Assembly: GCF_001613145.1 (NCBI RefSeq)
Contig: NZ_BDBU01000053.1
Coordinates: 1 to 64,000, forward strand
Source: Nocardia jejuensis NBRC 103114
GTDB lineage: Bacteria > Actinomycetota > Actinomycetes > Mycobacteriales > Mycobacteriaceae
Reading direction: 5' to 3'
Length of the DNA stretch: 64,000 bases
Part shown: positions 35,265 to 44,437 of the stretch, piece by piece
Layout: each line of letters starts with the position of its first letter
How positions within the stretch are numbered: position 1 is the first letter of the stretch
Made by a program: the position numbers and the translations under genes
Notes under the pieces: model-generated
Databases searched by the model: none
What the model was told of the DNA's origin: nothing
The model's input: the letters and a program-made list of their open reading frames with translations, nothing else

Positions 35265-36326
35265 ATGCCCACTGTTTGCGACGATTCGCAGATGGTCGAC
35301 GGGTTGGGGAGACTGCGTTCCATCGCGAGCACGGCGCTACTGGCCGAATTCGGCGTCGGGCGGGGGCTGACGATGTCCTCGATCCTGCACGGCAGCGGGA
35401 TCGCCGAGGCGGACCTGTCGGACCCCGCGAGCGAGATCATGCTGGATCAGGAACTGGTCGTGATGCGCAATGTCGTCGAGGGCATCGGCGACGAACCCGG
35501 ACTGGGGTTCCTGGCCGGATTCCAGTGTCATCCCACCAGTTTCGGCGTGCTCGGGTTCGCGATGATCAGCAGCCCGACGCTGCGCTGCGCGCTCGAGGTG
35601 GCCCTGAAGTACACCGATCTGTCAGTGGCCATCGCCTCTCATCATCTCGAGACCAACGGATCCGAGGTGGCGATGCTGCGCGATGATCGCGTGGTGCCCT
35701 CGGACCTGCGCCGGTTCGCGCAGGAGCGCGATATCGCGATGATCTCCACCATTCAGCAGGATCTGCTGCCCATGCAGTTCCCGGTGCAGCGCGTGGAACT
35801 CGAGTGGGAGGCGCATCCGGTGTACGAGACCCTCGGGGTCGTGCTCAATGTCGACGAATTGGTCTTCAAGGCACCGGAATTCAAGATCGTGCTGCAATCG
35901 GCCATGCTGGAGATGCGGCCGAGTCAGGCCAATGCCGCGCTCGCGCGCGCGTACGAGCAGCAGTGCGTGAGCATCATGCAGCGGCGCAAGCGGCGGGCCG
36001 GAATCAGCGGCCGGGTCCGGGAGATGCTGGTGCAACAGTCCGGCGTCGTCGATCAGACGTCTATCGCCGCGGACCTGGACGTCAGTGTGCGGACCCTCCG
36101 CCGCCGGCTGGCGGAGGAGGGCACCACCTTCCGCGAATTGAGTTGCGAGACCGTCGGATTGCTCGCCGAGGAACTGCTGCTGGCGGGGCTGACGGTCGAA
36201 TCGGTGGCCGACCGGCTCGGCTATGCCAGTGTCTCGGCGTTCGCCTCGACCTTCCGCGCCTGGAAGGGCCAGACGCCCGGGACATTCGCCCGGACGCATC
36301 GGGGCCAGCTCGCCTCGGAGGGCTAG
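35265..36326 (+). CDS. AraC-family regulator with arabinose-binding-like domain
   Basis: The 353-residue protein has the N-terminal half of the OruR/VirS-type AraC regulators (ligand domain PF12625-like: GVLGFAMISSPTLRCALEVA) and a C-terminal AraC DNA-binding domain with two helix-turn-helices (IAADLDVSVRTLRRRLAEEG; VADRLGYASVSAFASTFRAW). These regulators commonly control lipid or fatty-acid-related genes. Its stop codon overlaps that of the convergent gene by a few bases. No palindrome was seen next to it. Confidence 0.92.
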   Translation: MPTVCDDSQMVDGLGRLRSIASTALLAEFGVGRGLTMSSILHGSGIAEADLSDPASEIMLDQELVVMRNVVEGIGDEPGLGFLAGFQCHPTSFGVLGFAMISSPTLRCALEVALKYTDLSVAIASHHLETNGSEVAMLRDDRVVPSDLRRFAQERDIAMISTIQQDLLPMQFPVQRVELEWEAHPVYETLGVVLNVDELVFKAPEFKIVLQSAMLEMRPSQANAALARAYEQQCVSIMQRRKRRAGISGRVREMLVQQSGVVDQTSIAADLDVSVRTLRRRLAEEGTTFRELSCETVGLLAEELLLAGLTVESVADRLGYASVSAFASTFRAWKGQTPGTFARTHRGQLASEG

Positions 36327-36841
36327 ATCAGTTGCCGCAGTGGTGCGGTGACCGTGTTCGACCGATCGATGTACTCGTCGTTGATGGATCGATAGGCCTG
36401 CCCGAGGCCGTGCAGGGCGCGCTGCCACCGATATTCGGCCGCCGGATCGTTCGGATTGCGGCTCAGCGCCAGTAGCGCGGCGGTTGCGTCCGCGGAGCGA
36501 GCCGCCGCGTCGAGCAGGATCGGAGTCGGATCCACCGTGGCCGCGGCGGCCAGCAGCTCTACTCGGTCGCGCAGCCAGCGGGAATCGAAATCCGCCTGCG
36601 CCCAGACATCCTCACCGTGTGAGGAACCCACGCCGTGCGCGATCACGCTCGCGGCGGTCTCCTCGGTGGTGTCGATCATGCGCCGCAATTCACCACTGGT
36701 CCGCGCGTGCAGGAGACCGATCAGCATCGCCCGCTCGGACTGCTCCCGATGATCGGCGCTACCCATGGGCGCGATCACATCCTCGGGATAGACGTTCAAT
36801 ATCGCCAACACCGCCCGCAACTGCGCAATGCTCACCGTCAT
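36323..36841 (-). CDS. helical protein of unknown function
   Basis: The 172-residue protein starts at ATG 36841, with a good ribosome binding site (GGGAGGG). It is almost entirely alpha-helical and soluble (SIAQLRAVLAILNVYPEDVI; RWLRDRVELLAAAATVDPTP; RWQRALHGLGQAYRSINDEY). No motif was recognised. The convergent AraC gene overlaps its end by four bases (36323-36326). Confidence 0.7.
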   Translation of the reverse strand: MTVSIAQLRAVLAILNVYPEDVIAPMGSADHREQSERAMLIGLLHARTSGELRRMIDTTEETAASVIAHGVGSSHGEDVWAQADFDSRWLRDRVELLAAAATVDPTPILLDAAARSADATAALLALSRNPNDPAAEYRWQRALHGLGQAYRSINDEYIDRSNTVTAPLRQLI

Positions 36842-37045
36842 CGTGGCCCTCCCTGTCCGTTGGCGATGCGAGACGCGGAACGCATCCCGCAGCATGGATA
36901 TTCGTGCTGTTTCCCCAGGACATGTCCCCGCCGCGAATATTCGCGGAAAGGTTGCTAGTAGTGTGAGGCTACCTCCACAGTTCCGGTTACACCGGTATGC
37001 CGTGGGCCAGAAACGCCGAAAGTCGGCCGGATCAGAAGAAAAATA

Positions 37046-37076
37046 TCGGCCCGGCCGTAGAGAACGGCCGGGCCGA
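37046..37076. terminator. intrinsic terminator after the aldehyde dehydrogenase gene
   Basis: TCGGCCCGGCCGT (37046-37058) mirrors ACGGCCGGGCCGA (37064-37076), a perfect 13-bp stem with a 5-nt loop, 14 bp beyond the stop. On the minus strand it is followed by a T-rich run (ATTTTTCTTCT), as in a classical rho-independent terminator. Confidence 0.88.
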
Positions 37077-37090
37077 CGGAATTCGGGGAG

Positions 37091-38827
37091 TCAGCCGCGC
37101 AATGCCGAGGCGAATATTCCGGGCAGACGGGACCAGCGGGGATCACCCGCGAAGTCGTTGAGCCGCTGCGCGGTCGTCACGGCGGACTTGTTGTTCACGA
37201 ACCACGGCGGCTTGGGGGTCAGCGCGAATTCGCCGTGCAGCAGCGAGCGCGGGGCCGGGCGGAACGGGCCGCGCACGACGGTGCGTTCCGCGCCGTCGAT
37301 CAGGAACGCGTTGTGCACCAGGCCGATACCGCTCTGGACGTCGTCGATGGTGTGGCCCGGGAACGCGCCCCAGGTGGCGGCGGCGGTGAGGAAGCCCAGC
37401 GCGGTCCAGGCGTTCACGGCGATGGTGCCGTAGCGCAGGTCCGTGAGCATGGTGTCGAAGTCCGCGCCCAGGGACTTGATGGTCGCGGGGTGGCCGATGA
37501 TGTTCACGCCCAAGGTGCCGACGAATTCGTCGTTCGCCGCCGCCGTGGCACGCTGCGCGAATTGCGCACCGGTACCGGCGATTTCGACGACGCCCAGAAC
37601 CGGGGCGAAGTATTCGGTGTGCAGCAGGTCTTCCACGGCCTCGGGCCGCAGACCGGTGACCAGCACCCGCTTGCCGCCGCCGCGCAACTCGGCGTTCGGG
37701 TAGGACTCCACGGCGGACGCGACGCGCTGGTCGCTGCCGGGGTAGTAGGCGGTGCGCGCGGGAGCCTGATCCAGGGCCTCGCGCAGCGCGGTCAGGAACT
37801 CCTGCTTCTGTTCCCAGTCCGAGGACAGCACGACCGCTTGGGCGGCGACACAGTTGTAGCCGCCGTTGTGCAGGCGCTGTGTCGCGATATGTTCGGCTTG
37901 ATACCGGATATCCGCGCGACTCCACGTGCCCGGCAGCACGATGGTCGGCGAGACACCGCCCAGTTCGCTGGTGATCGGCTTGTCCAGCAGCGGCTCGTTG
38001 GCCGCCTTGCGCCGCAGCGCCTCCTCCCCCACACCCCACACGATGGCATCGTGAGTGGCGGCGCTACCGGTCATGTGCACGTGCGCGACGGAGGGGTGCC
38101 GCACCAGATATCCGCCGACGTCCGCGCCGCCGCGCAGGATCCGGACGACACCGAGGGCGATGAGCGGCTCGAGCACCGTGCTCAGCACGTCGAACATCGG
38201 ATCGGTGAGCGGGTTGAGCTTGAGCACCGCCACGCGATTGTGGGCGATCAGTTCGTAGAGCACGTCCAGGGGCGCGATCGAGGTGATGTTGCCCGCGCCG
38301 AGCACGACGCCGATGCCGTGGGTCGTGGTCGGATCCAGCTGGGCCAGGCCCGCGGTGCCGGTCGCGGTGGCCTGATCCACGCCGGGACGCAGCCACACGT
38401 CGGCGCGAAATCCGCTGAGCAGCAACGAATCGAAGGTCGAGGATGGCAGCACCCGCACGGTGGTGCGGCCGGCGGCGGTACCGAAGTCGGCCTCGTGCAG
38501 CGGGCTGCGGTGTGCGGCGAGGTCGGCGAGCGACCGAGCCATGGCGCCCGCGCCGGTCGCCATGGCGTAGGGGCCGGACATCCATTCCTCGCCCAGCAGC
38601 GGCGAATCCGGATCGAGCTGTTTGTAGCGAGCGGCGGCCGCCACCCATTGCGCGCCGTGTCCCGAGGCGAGCACCCGAATACGATCCAGCAGGGCGGCAC
38701 GCTGGGCGAGAGTGGTCGCACCCCATGCCTTCTCACCCTCGACCAGCTCCGCGAGCGCCGTGTCGACAAGGATTTCAGGGGTGGGATCAGCGGGGGCGGG
38801 ATCGGCGTGCGGGTGTTCGGCAGTCAT
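37091..38827 (-). CDS. aldehyde dehydrogenase family protein
   Basis: The 578-residue protein is longer than typical ALDHs (about 500). The catalytic glutamate lies in KPITSELGGVSPTIV and the nucleophile cysteine in NGGYNCVAAQAVVL; the nucleotide-binding strand includes GAGNITSIAPLDVLY. It would oxidise an aldehyde with NAD(P)+, but the active-site neighbourhood differs from classical ALDHs and the acceptor could be atypical. A divergent PucR-type regulator and a 14-bp palindrome suggest local control. The carboxylic acid reductase gene nearby makes the reverse reaction. Confidence 0.87.
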   Translation of the reverse strand: MTAEHPHADPAPADPTPEILVDTALAELVEGEKAWGATTLAQRAALLDRIRVLASGHGAQWVAAAARYKQLDPDSPLLGEEWMSGPYAMATGAGAMARSLADLAAHRSPLHEADFGTAAGRTTVRVLPSSTFDSLLLSGFRADVWLRPGVDQATATGTAGLAQLDPTTTHGIGVVLGAGNITSIAPLDVLYELIAHNRVAVLKLNPLTDPMFDVLSTVLEPLIALGVVRILRGGADVGGYLVRHPSVAHVHMTGSAATHDAIVWGVGEEALRRKAANEPLLDKPITSELGGVSPTIVLPGTWSRADIRYQAEHIATQRLHNGGYNCVAAQAVVLSSDWEQKQEFLTALREALDQAPARTAYYPGSDQRVASAVESYPNAELRGGGKRVLVTGLRPEAVEDLLHTEYFAPVLGVVEIAGTGAQFAQRATAAANDEFVGTLGVNIIGHPATIKSLGADFDTMLTDLRYGTIAVNAWTALGFLTAAATWGAFPGHTIDDVQSGIGLVHNAFLIDGAERTVVRGPFRPAPRSLLHGEFALTPKPPWFVNNKSAVTTAQRLNDFAGDPRWSRLPGIFASALRG

Positions 38828-38935
38828 TCCGGGGATCTCCAATTCGAACGCGCTCGGGTCACAACTACCCTCGATTCTCCGCTCGGGAGCGCCGTTCGGC
38901 CATAGGCCCCGGCACCGTCTCCGACTCGAGCCTCT

Positions 38936-38949
38936 TGTGCCCGGGCACA
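38936..38949. promoter_or_regulatory. 14-bp palindrome between ALDH and PucR-type gene
   Basis: TGTGCCCGGGCACA is a perfect palindrome 109 bp before the dehydrogenase start and 46 bp before the regulator start. It is the best operator candidate in this divergent region. Confidence 0.5.
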
Positions 38950-38994
38950 GAAGGGGCCACGGCGGCTGGTCCGGTCCCCCGCTATTCTCGCAGT

Positions 38995-40386
38995 ATGAGC
39001 ATCTCGTCGACCACCGGACGCACTGCGCTGGCACAAGTGGCGCAGAACCTGCTGGACTCGGTGGACACCCTGGCCGACACCGTGACCGCGCGGATCATCG
39101 ACGCCGAGCGCTCCTACCTCGAAACCCAGCTGCTGACCGACGAGCAGCTGCGCGGTTCGGTGCTGGACAATCTGACCGAGATCTTCGAGTATCTCTCCGG
39201 TCGGCACCCCATCCGGCTCGAATCCGCCCGTGCCACCGGACGATTGAAGGCCGAGCAGGGCATTCCGCTGGCCGCCGCGCTGCACGCCTTCCGGCTCGGC
39301 GGTCGGCTCATCTGGGAGGAGTACGCGGCCCGCGCGGAGGGCATCTCGGGGGACGAACTGATGAAACTCGCTGCCGCACTGTGGGAAGTGGTCGATCTGT
39401 GCTCCGAGGCCGCGGCGGAGGGCTACCGCGACACCGAGGCCGAACTGGTGCGCGCGGACGCCCAGGTGCGCGCCCATCTGACCCGCACCCTGTTCGACGA
39501 TCACTCCGAGAACCCCGCGCGGGTGCTGGAAACGCTACGCGCACTGAGCCTTCCGGAGACCGGCACCTTCGTGGTGGTCGCCGCCGAGGCCGGGCGCATG
39601 TCCGCCGACGGGGCGGGCGCGGTGGCGGAACGTCTGCGGGCGCGCGGTATCGCCTCGGTCTGGGATCAGCGGATCGATTCCTGTGTGGGTCTGATCTGCG
39701 GGCGGTCGGAGGCCGATATCGCCACGGCGGAGACGATTCTCGGCTCCTGGACAGAGTCAACTCTCGGCTCGGCCCGAGAGGCGATTCTCGACTCGGCCGA
39801 AGACGCGATTCTCGACTCCGCCCAAGAGGCGATTCTCGACTCGGCCCAAGAGGCGATTCTCGACTCGGCCCATGAGGCGATTCTCGCCGAGGAGCCGAGT
39901 GCTCGCGTCGGCCTTAGTCGCTCGACCACCCGGCCGACGACGATCGCCGTGGCCTACGACGAAGCCCGGCTGGCGCTGCGTTGCGGCCGCGCGGGGTCGG
40001 CCGCGGTCACCCGATACGGCGCGGACCCGATCCCGCTACTGCTGGTGCAACTTCCCGAGGCGGCGCATCGCGCCGCCGAGCAGATTCTCGGCCCGGTGCT
40101 GAGCCTGCCCGCTCCCGAACGCGCGGAACTGCTGGCGACGCTGCGCGCGTGGTTCGATCACGCCGGATCGAACCCGGCCGCCGCCCGCCACCTGCACTGC
40201 CACCGCAACACCATGCTCTATCGCCTTCGCAAGATCCGGGACCTGACCGGCCGCGATTGCGACAATCCCGCTCAGGCCGCCGAACTGTTCGTCGCCTTGC
40301 AGGCGGTCCAGTTGCGGGGCGATCGCACCGACCGACTCACGGCCGCGTCGTCTCGGTCGCGAAGTGTCCGGGTCGGCACGACGTAA
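38995..40386 (+). CDS. PucR/CdaR-family regulator with in-frame tandem repeat
   Basis: The 463-residue protein starts at ATG 38995. The N-terminal helical sensor half (SYLETQLLTDEQLRGSVLDN; AALHAFRLGGRLIWEEYAAR) and GGDEF-like middle part are followed by the C-terminal PucR helix-turn-helix (ARHLHCHRNTMLYRLRKI). Between the middle domain and the next strand lies an insertion of 24-nt repeats encoding EAILDSAQ-type octapeptides (39730-39891). The regulator is divergent from an aldehyde dehydrogenase gene, which it probably controls. Confidence 0.9.
   Translation: MSISSTTGRTALAQVAQNLLDSVDTLADTVTARIIDAERSYLETQLLTDEQLRGSVLDNLTEIFEYLSGRHPIRLESARATGRLKAEQGIPLAAALHAFRLGGRLIWEEYAARAEGISGDELMKLAAALWEVVDLCSEAAAEGYRDTEAELVRADAQVRAHLTRTLFDDHSENPARVLETLRALSLPETGTFVVVAAEAGRMSADGAGAVAERLRARGIASVWDQRIDSCVGLICGRSEADIATAETILGSWTESTLGSAREAILDSAEDAILDSAQEAILDSAQEAILDSAHEAILAEEPSARVGLSRSTTRPTTIAVAYDEARLALRCGRAGSAAVTRYGADPIPLLLVQLPEAAHRAAEQILGPVLSLPAPERAELLATLRAWFDHAGSNPAAARHLHCHRNTMLYRLRKIRDLTGRDCDNPAQAAELFVALQAVQLRGDRTDRLTAASSRSRSVRVGTT
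39730..39891 (+). repeat. 24-nt tandem repeat inside the PucR-type gene
   Basis: Six full units and a partial seventh run in frame from 39730. The consensus encodes EAILDSAQ; units 3-6 are nearly identical, while units 1-2 (ETILGSWT, ESTLGSAR) are diverged. The first unit looks like the ancestral sequence of the domain from which the array expanded. Copy number changes would keep the frame. Confidence 0.9.
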
Positions 40387-40492
40387 CGATCCGGCCTCCG
40401 TAGGGCCTGGCTATGAGAACGGCAGGACTGAGCACGGCCGGAAATGGGCACCCCCGGTGCACACGCTGAGCGAAGCACCGAGGAGGCCCGGC

Positions 40493-40663
40493 ATGAACGA
40501 GTTCATTTGCGGCGATTGCTGGCGTCGCGAGAATCTGAGTTTCGTCCAGCGACTCGATCCGGCGTTCAATCGCCGGGGTCAGCGCTTCCTGTACCTGTGC
40601 GCGCAGCATCAGGCCGAACGGAACGAGGCGAACGGCGGCGCTCCCGACCGCAAGGCGGCCTAG
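40493..40663 (+). CDS. 56-aa cysteine-motif small protein
   Basis: The ATG at 40493 follows GAGGAGGCCC, an excellent ribosome binding site. The peptide has FICGDCWRREN and YLCAQHQAE, so CxxC plus CxxH could bind one zinc ion as a zinc-ribbon or knuckle. The rest is basic and polar. It stands alone after the regulator gene. Confidence 0.65.
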   Translation: MNEFICGDCWRRENLSFVQRLDPAFNRRGQRFLYLCAQHQAERNEANGGAPDRKAA

Positions 40664-40679
40664 CGCGAATCGGCGCGGG

Positions 40680-40778
40680 CTAGGAGATGGCGTACAGCAG
40701 CCAGCCGATGACGATGTCCTGCGGCGCACCGATGGCGAACTGATACGCCGCGTTGACGAGTCCATTGACGAAGTTCAC
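40680..40778 (-). CDS. 32-aa hydrophobic small protein
   Basis: A GTG at 40778 preceded by GGGAAAGG opens a 32-codon frame: MNFVNGLVNAAYQFAIG, then an amphipathic or membrane helix ending WLLYAIS. It lies 85 bp downstream of the carboxylic acid reductase on the same strand and may share its transcript. Its length would suit a membrane-associated regulatory peptide; nothing else supports a function. Confidence 0.5.
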   Translation of the reverse strand: MNFVNGLVNAAYQFAIGAPQDIVIGWLLYAIS

Positions 40779-40863
40779 GGCCTGACCTTTCCCTCGGTTC
40801 CGGCGATTGTCGATATATGTCGAAATCGCCGGGACCGAGCGTTCCGTTACCCTTCGGCAATCA

Positions 40864-43800
40864 CTAGAGCAGGCCGCGCAAATTCAAGTCGTCGACGTAT
40901 TTGACGATGAGATCCCGCGTCAGATGCGGAATATCGCCCTGGGGACCGACTTTCGCCTGTTGCACCGCGGCCTGGAACTTCTTGGCAGGCAACGCCGCGC
41001 CCTTGATCGGCGGGGCCGGGTGGCGGTAGGCGTGCAGCAGCGGAATCAGCGAATGCTGGCGCTGACGTTCCGGAAGCGCGCGCAGGGCGGTGCCGAAGCG
41101 GGTGAACCAGGCGTCGTGATCGTCGAATCGCTCGATCGGATGGCCGGCCTCGATCAGCCAGTCGATGAATTCGTCGAGAGAGACGCCGTCGTCGTGCGGA
41201 TTGAGGACGTCGAAGGTGTCGAAGCCCGTTGCGGCGCGGACGCCGAGCGCGGTGATGGCCGCGGCGGTGAAATCCGCGGGCAGCCCGTCGTAGTGAGCGC
41301 GCTGCCGGTTGCCCTGAGAATCGGTGCGGTAGAAGGACTTCGGGGCCACGCCGGTGACGAGCACGCTGAGCAGCAGACGGGTGAAGATGTCGGGCAGGTT
41401 GAACTGCCCGGCGTAGCGGCTGTGCGCCAGGATCATGTCCGAGCGGAACACGGCCACCGGGAGCCCGCACAGATCGTGGGCTTCGCGCAGCAGGACCTCG
41501 CCCGCCCATTTGCTGTTGCCGTAGCCGTTGGCGTAGTGCTCGTCCAGGGATCGCACCGCGCTCATCTCGCGGATGTCGCCGTCCTCCTCGAAGGCCGACG
41601 GGGCGATCTGAGCGGCCACCGCGACCGTGGACAGGTAGGTGACCGGCTTGAGCCGGGTGGTGAGGGCGAGGCGGATGACCTCCGCGGTGCCGACGACATT
41701 GGGCCCGAACAACTGGTCGTAGGGCAGGACGTGGTTGACCAGGGCAGCGGGGTGCACGATCAGATCCACGGTGTCGGCCAAGTGCTGCCATTCCTGTTCG
41801 CCGAGACCGAGATTCGGTTCGCCGATGTCCCCGGCGAGGACCGTGAGGCGGCGCTCGGCCAGATCCCGGTAATGGCGCAGCAGGTCCGGATCGCCGCTGT
41901 CGAAGACCGAATCGAGTCGTTCGCGCGCGGCGGCGGCATCGCTGCCACGTACCACGCAGATCAGGGTGCCGTCCGAATCGTCCAGGCGCTGTAGCCATTC
42001 CAGGCACAGGAAGCGACCCAGGTAGCCGTTCGCGCCGGTGAGCAGCACCGTGCGGGGCGGCTGCGGGGCGGCGGGAAGGGTGGGAGCGGCAGCCAGGGTC
42101 CCCGCGTCGATGAATCGGTCCAGGGTGAGGTCCGCGGCGCGGATCTCACCGCCGTCGCCGTGCACCGAGGTCGCGGTGGGACGGGTGCCGCCGGAGTGAC
42201 GCTCGGCCTCGATGTGCTCGGCCAGCTGACGCAGATCGTTGGCGGGACTGACGATCACGCCCACCGGCACCTCGATGCCGAAGATCTCGCGCAGCAGGGT
42301 GGAGAAGGACAGGGCCGAGAGCGAGTCGCCGCCCAGATCGGTGAACTGGGCATCGGTGCGCACATCGCTTGCGGCACAGCCGAGTATCGCCGCCGCGGCG
42401 CGGGCGACCGTCTCGAGCACCGGGCGGTCCGCGGCGTGGCGGCGCAGCTCCAGCAGTTCGTTCTCCTGCCGCTGGGACAGGTCGGTGTAGAGCTGATCCA
42501 GTCGCGATCCGTAGTGCTCTTTGAGCTTGGGGCGCAGGTGTTTTCCGATGCCGGAGAGCAGCCCGTTCTCCATCGTGAACGGCTCGCTCTCCAGCAGCAG
42601 CGCCCGCGGGATCTCGTAGGACTCGAGGGCATTGTCCTTGGCGAGCCGCTGCAGCGATTCGTTCAGCGCCGCGGTGGCTCGCACGTCGCCGAGGGCGAGC
42701 ACCTCGGGGGTCGGCACGATCACCGCGAGCAGGAACGCGCGTTCGCTCGACCCGTGCACGAAGATCTGCCGGACCAGTGGGCTGGTGGCGTAGACGGCCT
42801 CGAGCTTGGCCACCGCCACGAACTCGCCCTGGGACAGCTTGAGCACATTGTTGCGGCGGTCCACGTAGACGAGATGATCCGGCTCGATCTCGGCCACGAT
42901 GTCCCCGGTCTTGTAGAAGCCGTCCGGGTCGAAGATGTCGGCCGTCACCTCGGGCCGCTTGTAGTAGCCCGGCACCATCTGCGTCGACTTCACCAGCAGT
43001 TCGCCACGCGGATAAGGCTTGTCGGTGGTGTAGTAACCGAGTTCGGGCACATCCGCGAGCTTGTAGTCGATGACCGGGGGACGCCGGATCTGATTGTCCA
43101 TCAGCAGGCCGCCGCCCGCCTCGGTCGAGCCGTAGCCGTCGTGCAGGTCGGCATCGAGCACCGACTCCATGAACGTCTTCATCTCCGCGGAGACGGGCGC
43201 GCTCCCGACCATGGTCCAGACCAGGCGGCCACCGAGGAACCGTTGCCGCAGTTCGGCTTTCACCGCCGCGTCGGCCTCGGCCCGGTCCTGACCACCGGTG
43301 ACGCGGCGCTCGAGTTCGCTCTGGTAGCGCTGGAACACCATGTCGCACACGCGCGGAACGAAGAAGATCTCGGTCGGGCGGACCAGGGAGATGTCGTCGA
43401 AGAGCGTGGACATATCGCTCGACGCGGTGAAGTACGTGGCGCCGCCGCGCGCCAGGGTCCCGGTGACCACCATGCGCCCGGCCACGTGACTCATCGGCAT
43501 ATAACTGAAATTGACGACCGGCATGGGAATCTCGGTGGGGCCCAGCCACATCCGGGACAGCAACCGTTCGGGGTACATGGCGCCCTTGGGCGTGCCGGTG
43601 CTGCCCGAGGTGTAGATCAGCAGGGCGAGGGTGTCCCCGTCGCCGCTGACGTGCAACGGCGGTTCGGGCAGCTGCGCGCCGCGTTCCAGCACGGTGTCGA
43701 GCGATTCCACGACGACGGTGCTGCCTGCCGCGACGAGTCGCTCCCGGGCCGCCTCGACCGCCGCCGACTGATAGTCGTCGCCGGATTCGTAGTCGAAGAC

Positions 43801-44364
43801 CACCACGGACTCGAGGGTGCTGCTCGCCAGCACGCTGTCGACGGCCGCGTCCAGCAGTTCCGCGCTGACCGCCAGTACCCGGGGATCGGTCTCAGCGATG
43901 ATCGAACTCCACTGTGCCGCAGAAGCACTCGATTGCAGCGGCACGCTGACCGCACCGAGCCGCACGCACGCCAGATCCAGCAGGGTGGTGTCGCGACTGG
44001 CGAATCCCAGCATGCACACGAAGTCCCCGGGCCGGACCGGATGGCGCGGGTCCCGCTCCCAGGCCGCCGCGACGGCCCCTGCGCCCGACCACAATTGGCG
44101 ATAGCTCACGGTCTCGTAGGTCGGCAGCAGCCGCCGCGCTCGCCGCCCGGAGTCGTCGGTCACCAGCTCCGCGGCCCGCGAACCGATCGCGGGCCGATCG
44201 GCGTACCCCTGCATGATCGTGCCCACGATCTGCGCCAAGCTCAGCCCGGGTGCGCGGGCCGCCTCGCCGACCGCCGGCACCGGGATCGCCGCCCGAATCT
44301 GCTCGTCTGCCAGCAATTCGGCGAATCGAGCCTCGCGCTCGGCCTTACGGGCATCCTGCGCCAT
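40864..44364 (-). CDS. car: carboxylic acid reductase (A-PCP-R)
   Basis: The 1166-residue enzyme has the standard size and order of Nocardia/Mycobacterium Car. The adenylation domain shows YTSGSTGTPKG (251-261) and YGSTEAGGG; the carrier domain has LGGDSLSA with Ser681 for 4'-phosphopantetheine; the reductase domain has LLTGANGYLGR (774-784) and the Tyr/Lys pair in GYGNSKWAGE. It reduces free carboxylic acids to aldehydes with ATP and NADPH after priming by a phosphopantetheinyl transferase, which is not encoded here. The ATG at 44364 has AGGAGG upstream. Confidence 0.97.
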   Translation of the reverse strand: MAQDARKAEREARFAELLADEQIRAAIPVPAVGEAARAPGLSLAQIVGTIMQGYADRPAIGSRAAELVTDDSGRRARRLLPTYETVSYRQLWSGAGAVAAAWERDPRHPVRPGDFVCMLGFASRDTTLLDLACVRLGAVSVPLQSSASAAQWSSIIAETDPRVLAVSAELLDAAVDSVLASSTLESVVVFDYESGDDYQSAAVEAARERLVAAGSTVVVESLDTVLERGAQLPEPPLHVSGDGDTLALLIYTSGSTGTPKGAMYPERLLSRMWLGPTEIPMPVVNFSYMPMSHVAGRMVVTGTLARGGATYFTASSDMSTLFDDISLVRPTEIFFVPRVCDMVFQRYQSELERRVTGGQDRAEADAAVKAELRQRFLGGRLVWTMVGSAPVSAEMKTFMESVLDADLHDGYGSTEAGGGLLMDNQIRRPPVIDYKLADVPELGYYTTDKPYPRGELLVKSTQMVPGYYKRPEVTADIFDPDGFYKTGDIVAEIEPDHLVYVDRRNNVLKLSQGEFVAVAKLEAVYATSPLVRQIFVHGSSERAFLLAVIVPTPEVLALGDVRATAALNESLQRLAKDNALESYEIPRALLLESEPFTMENGLLSGIGKHLRPKLKEHYGSRLDQLYTDLSQRQENELLELRRHAADRPVLETVARAAAAILGCAASDVRTDAQFTDLGGDSLSALSFSTLLREIFGIEVPVGVIVSPANDLRQLAEHIEAERHSGGTRPTATSVHGDGGEIRAADLTLDRFIDAGTLAAAPTLPAAPQPPRTVLLTGANGYLGRFLCLEWLQRLDDSDGTLICVVRGSDAAAARERLDSVFDSGDPDLLRHYRDLAERRLTVLAGDIGEPNLGLGEQEWQHLADTVDLIVHPAALVNHVLPYDQLFGPNVVGTAEVIRLALTTRLKPVTYLSTVAVAAQIAPSAFEEDGDIREMSAVRSLDEHYANGYGNSKWAGEVLLREAHDLCGLPVAVFRSDMILAHSRYAGQFNLPDIFTRLLLSVLVTGVAPKSFYRTDSQGNRQRAHYDGLPADFTAAAITALGVRAATGFDTFDVLNPHDDGVSLDEFIDWLIEAGHPIERFDDHDAWFTRFGTALRALPERQRQHSLIPLLHAYRHPAPPIKGAALPAKKFQAAVQQAKVGPQGDIPHLTRDLIVKYVDDLNLRGLL

Positions 44365-44437
44365 GGACTGCCTCCTGGATCGTCACAATCATCAACGGTC
44401 GTGAATCACATCCGCGGGCCACAACCCCCGCAGCCAA

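Noticed and set aside
39730..39891. Possible CRISPR array
   Set aside because: The units are contiguous 24-nt tandem repeats inside a coding sequence, with no spacers.
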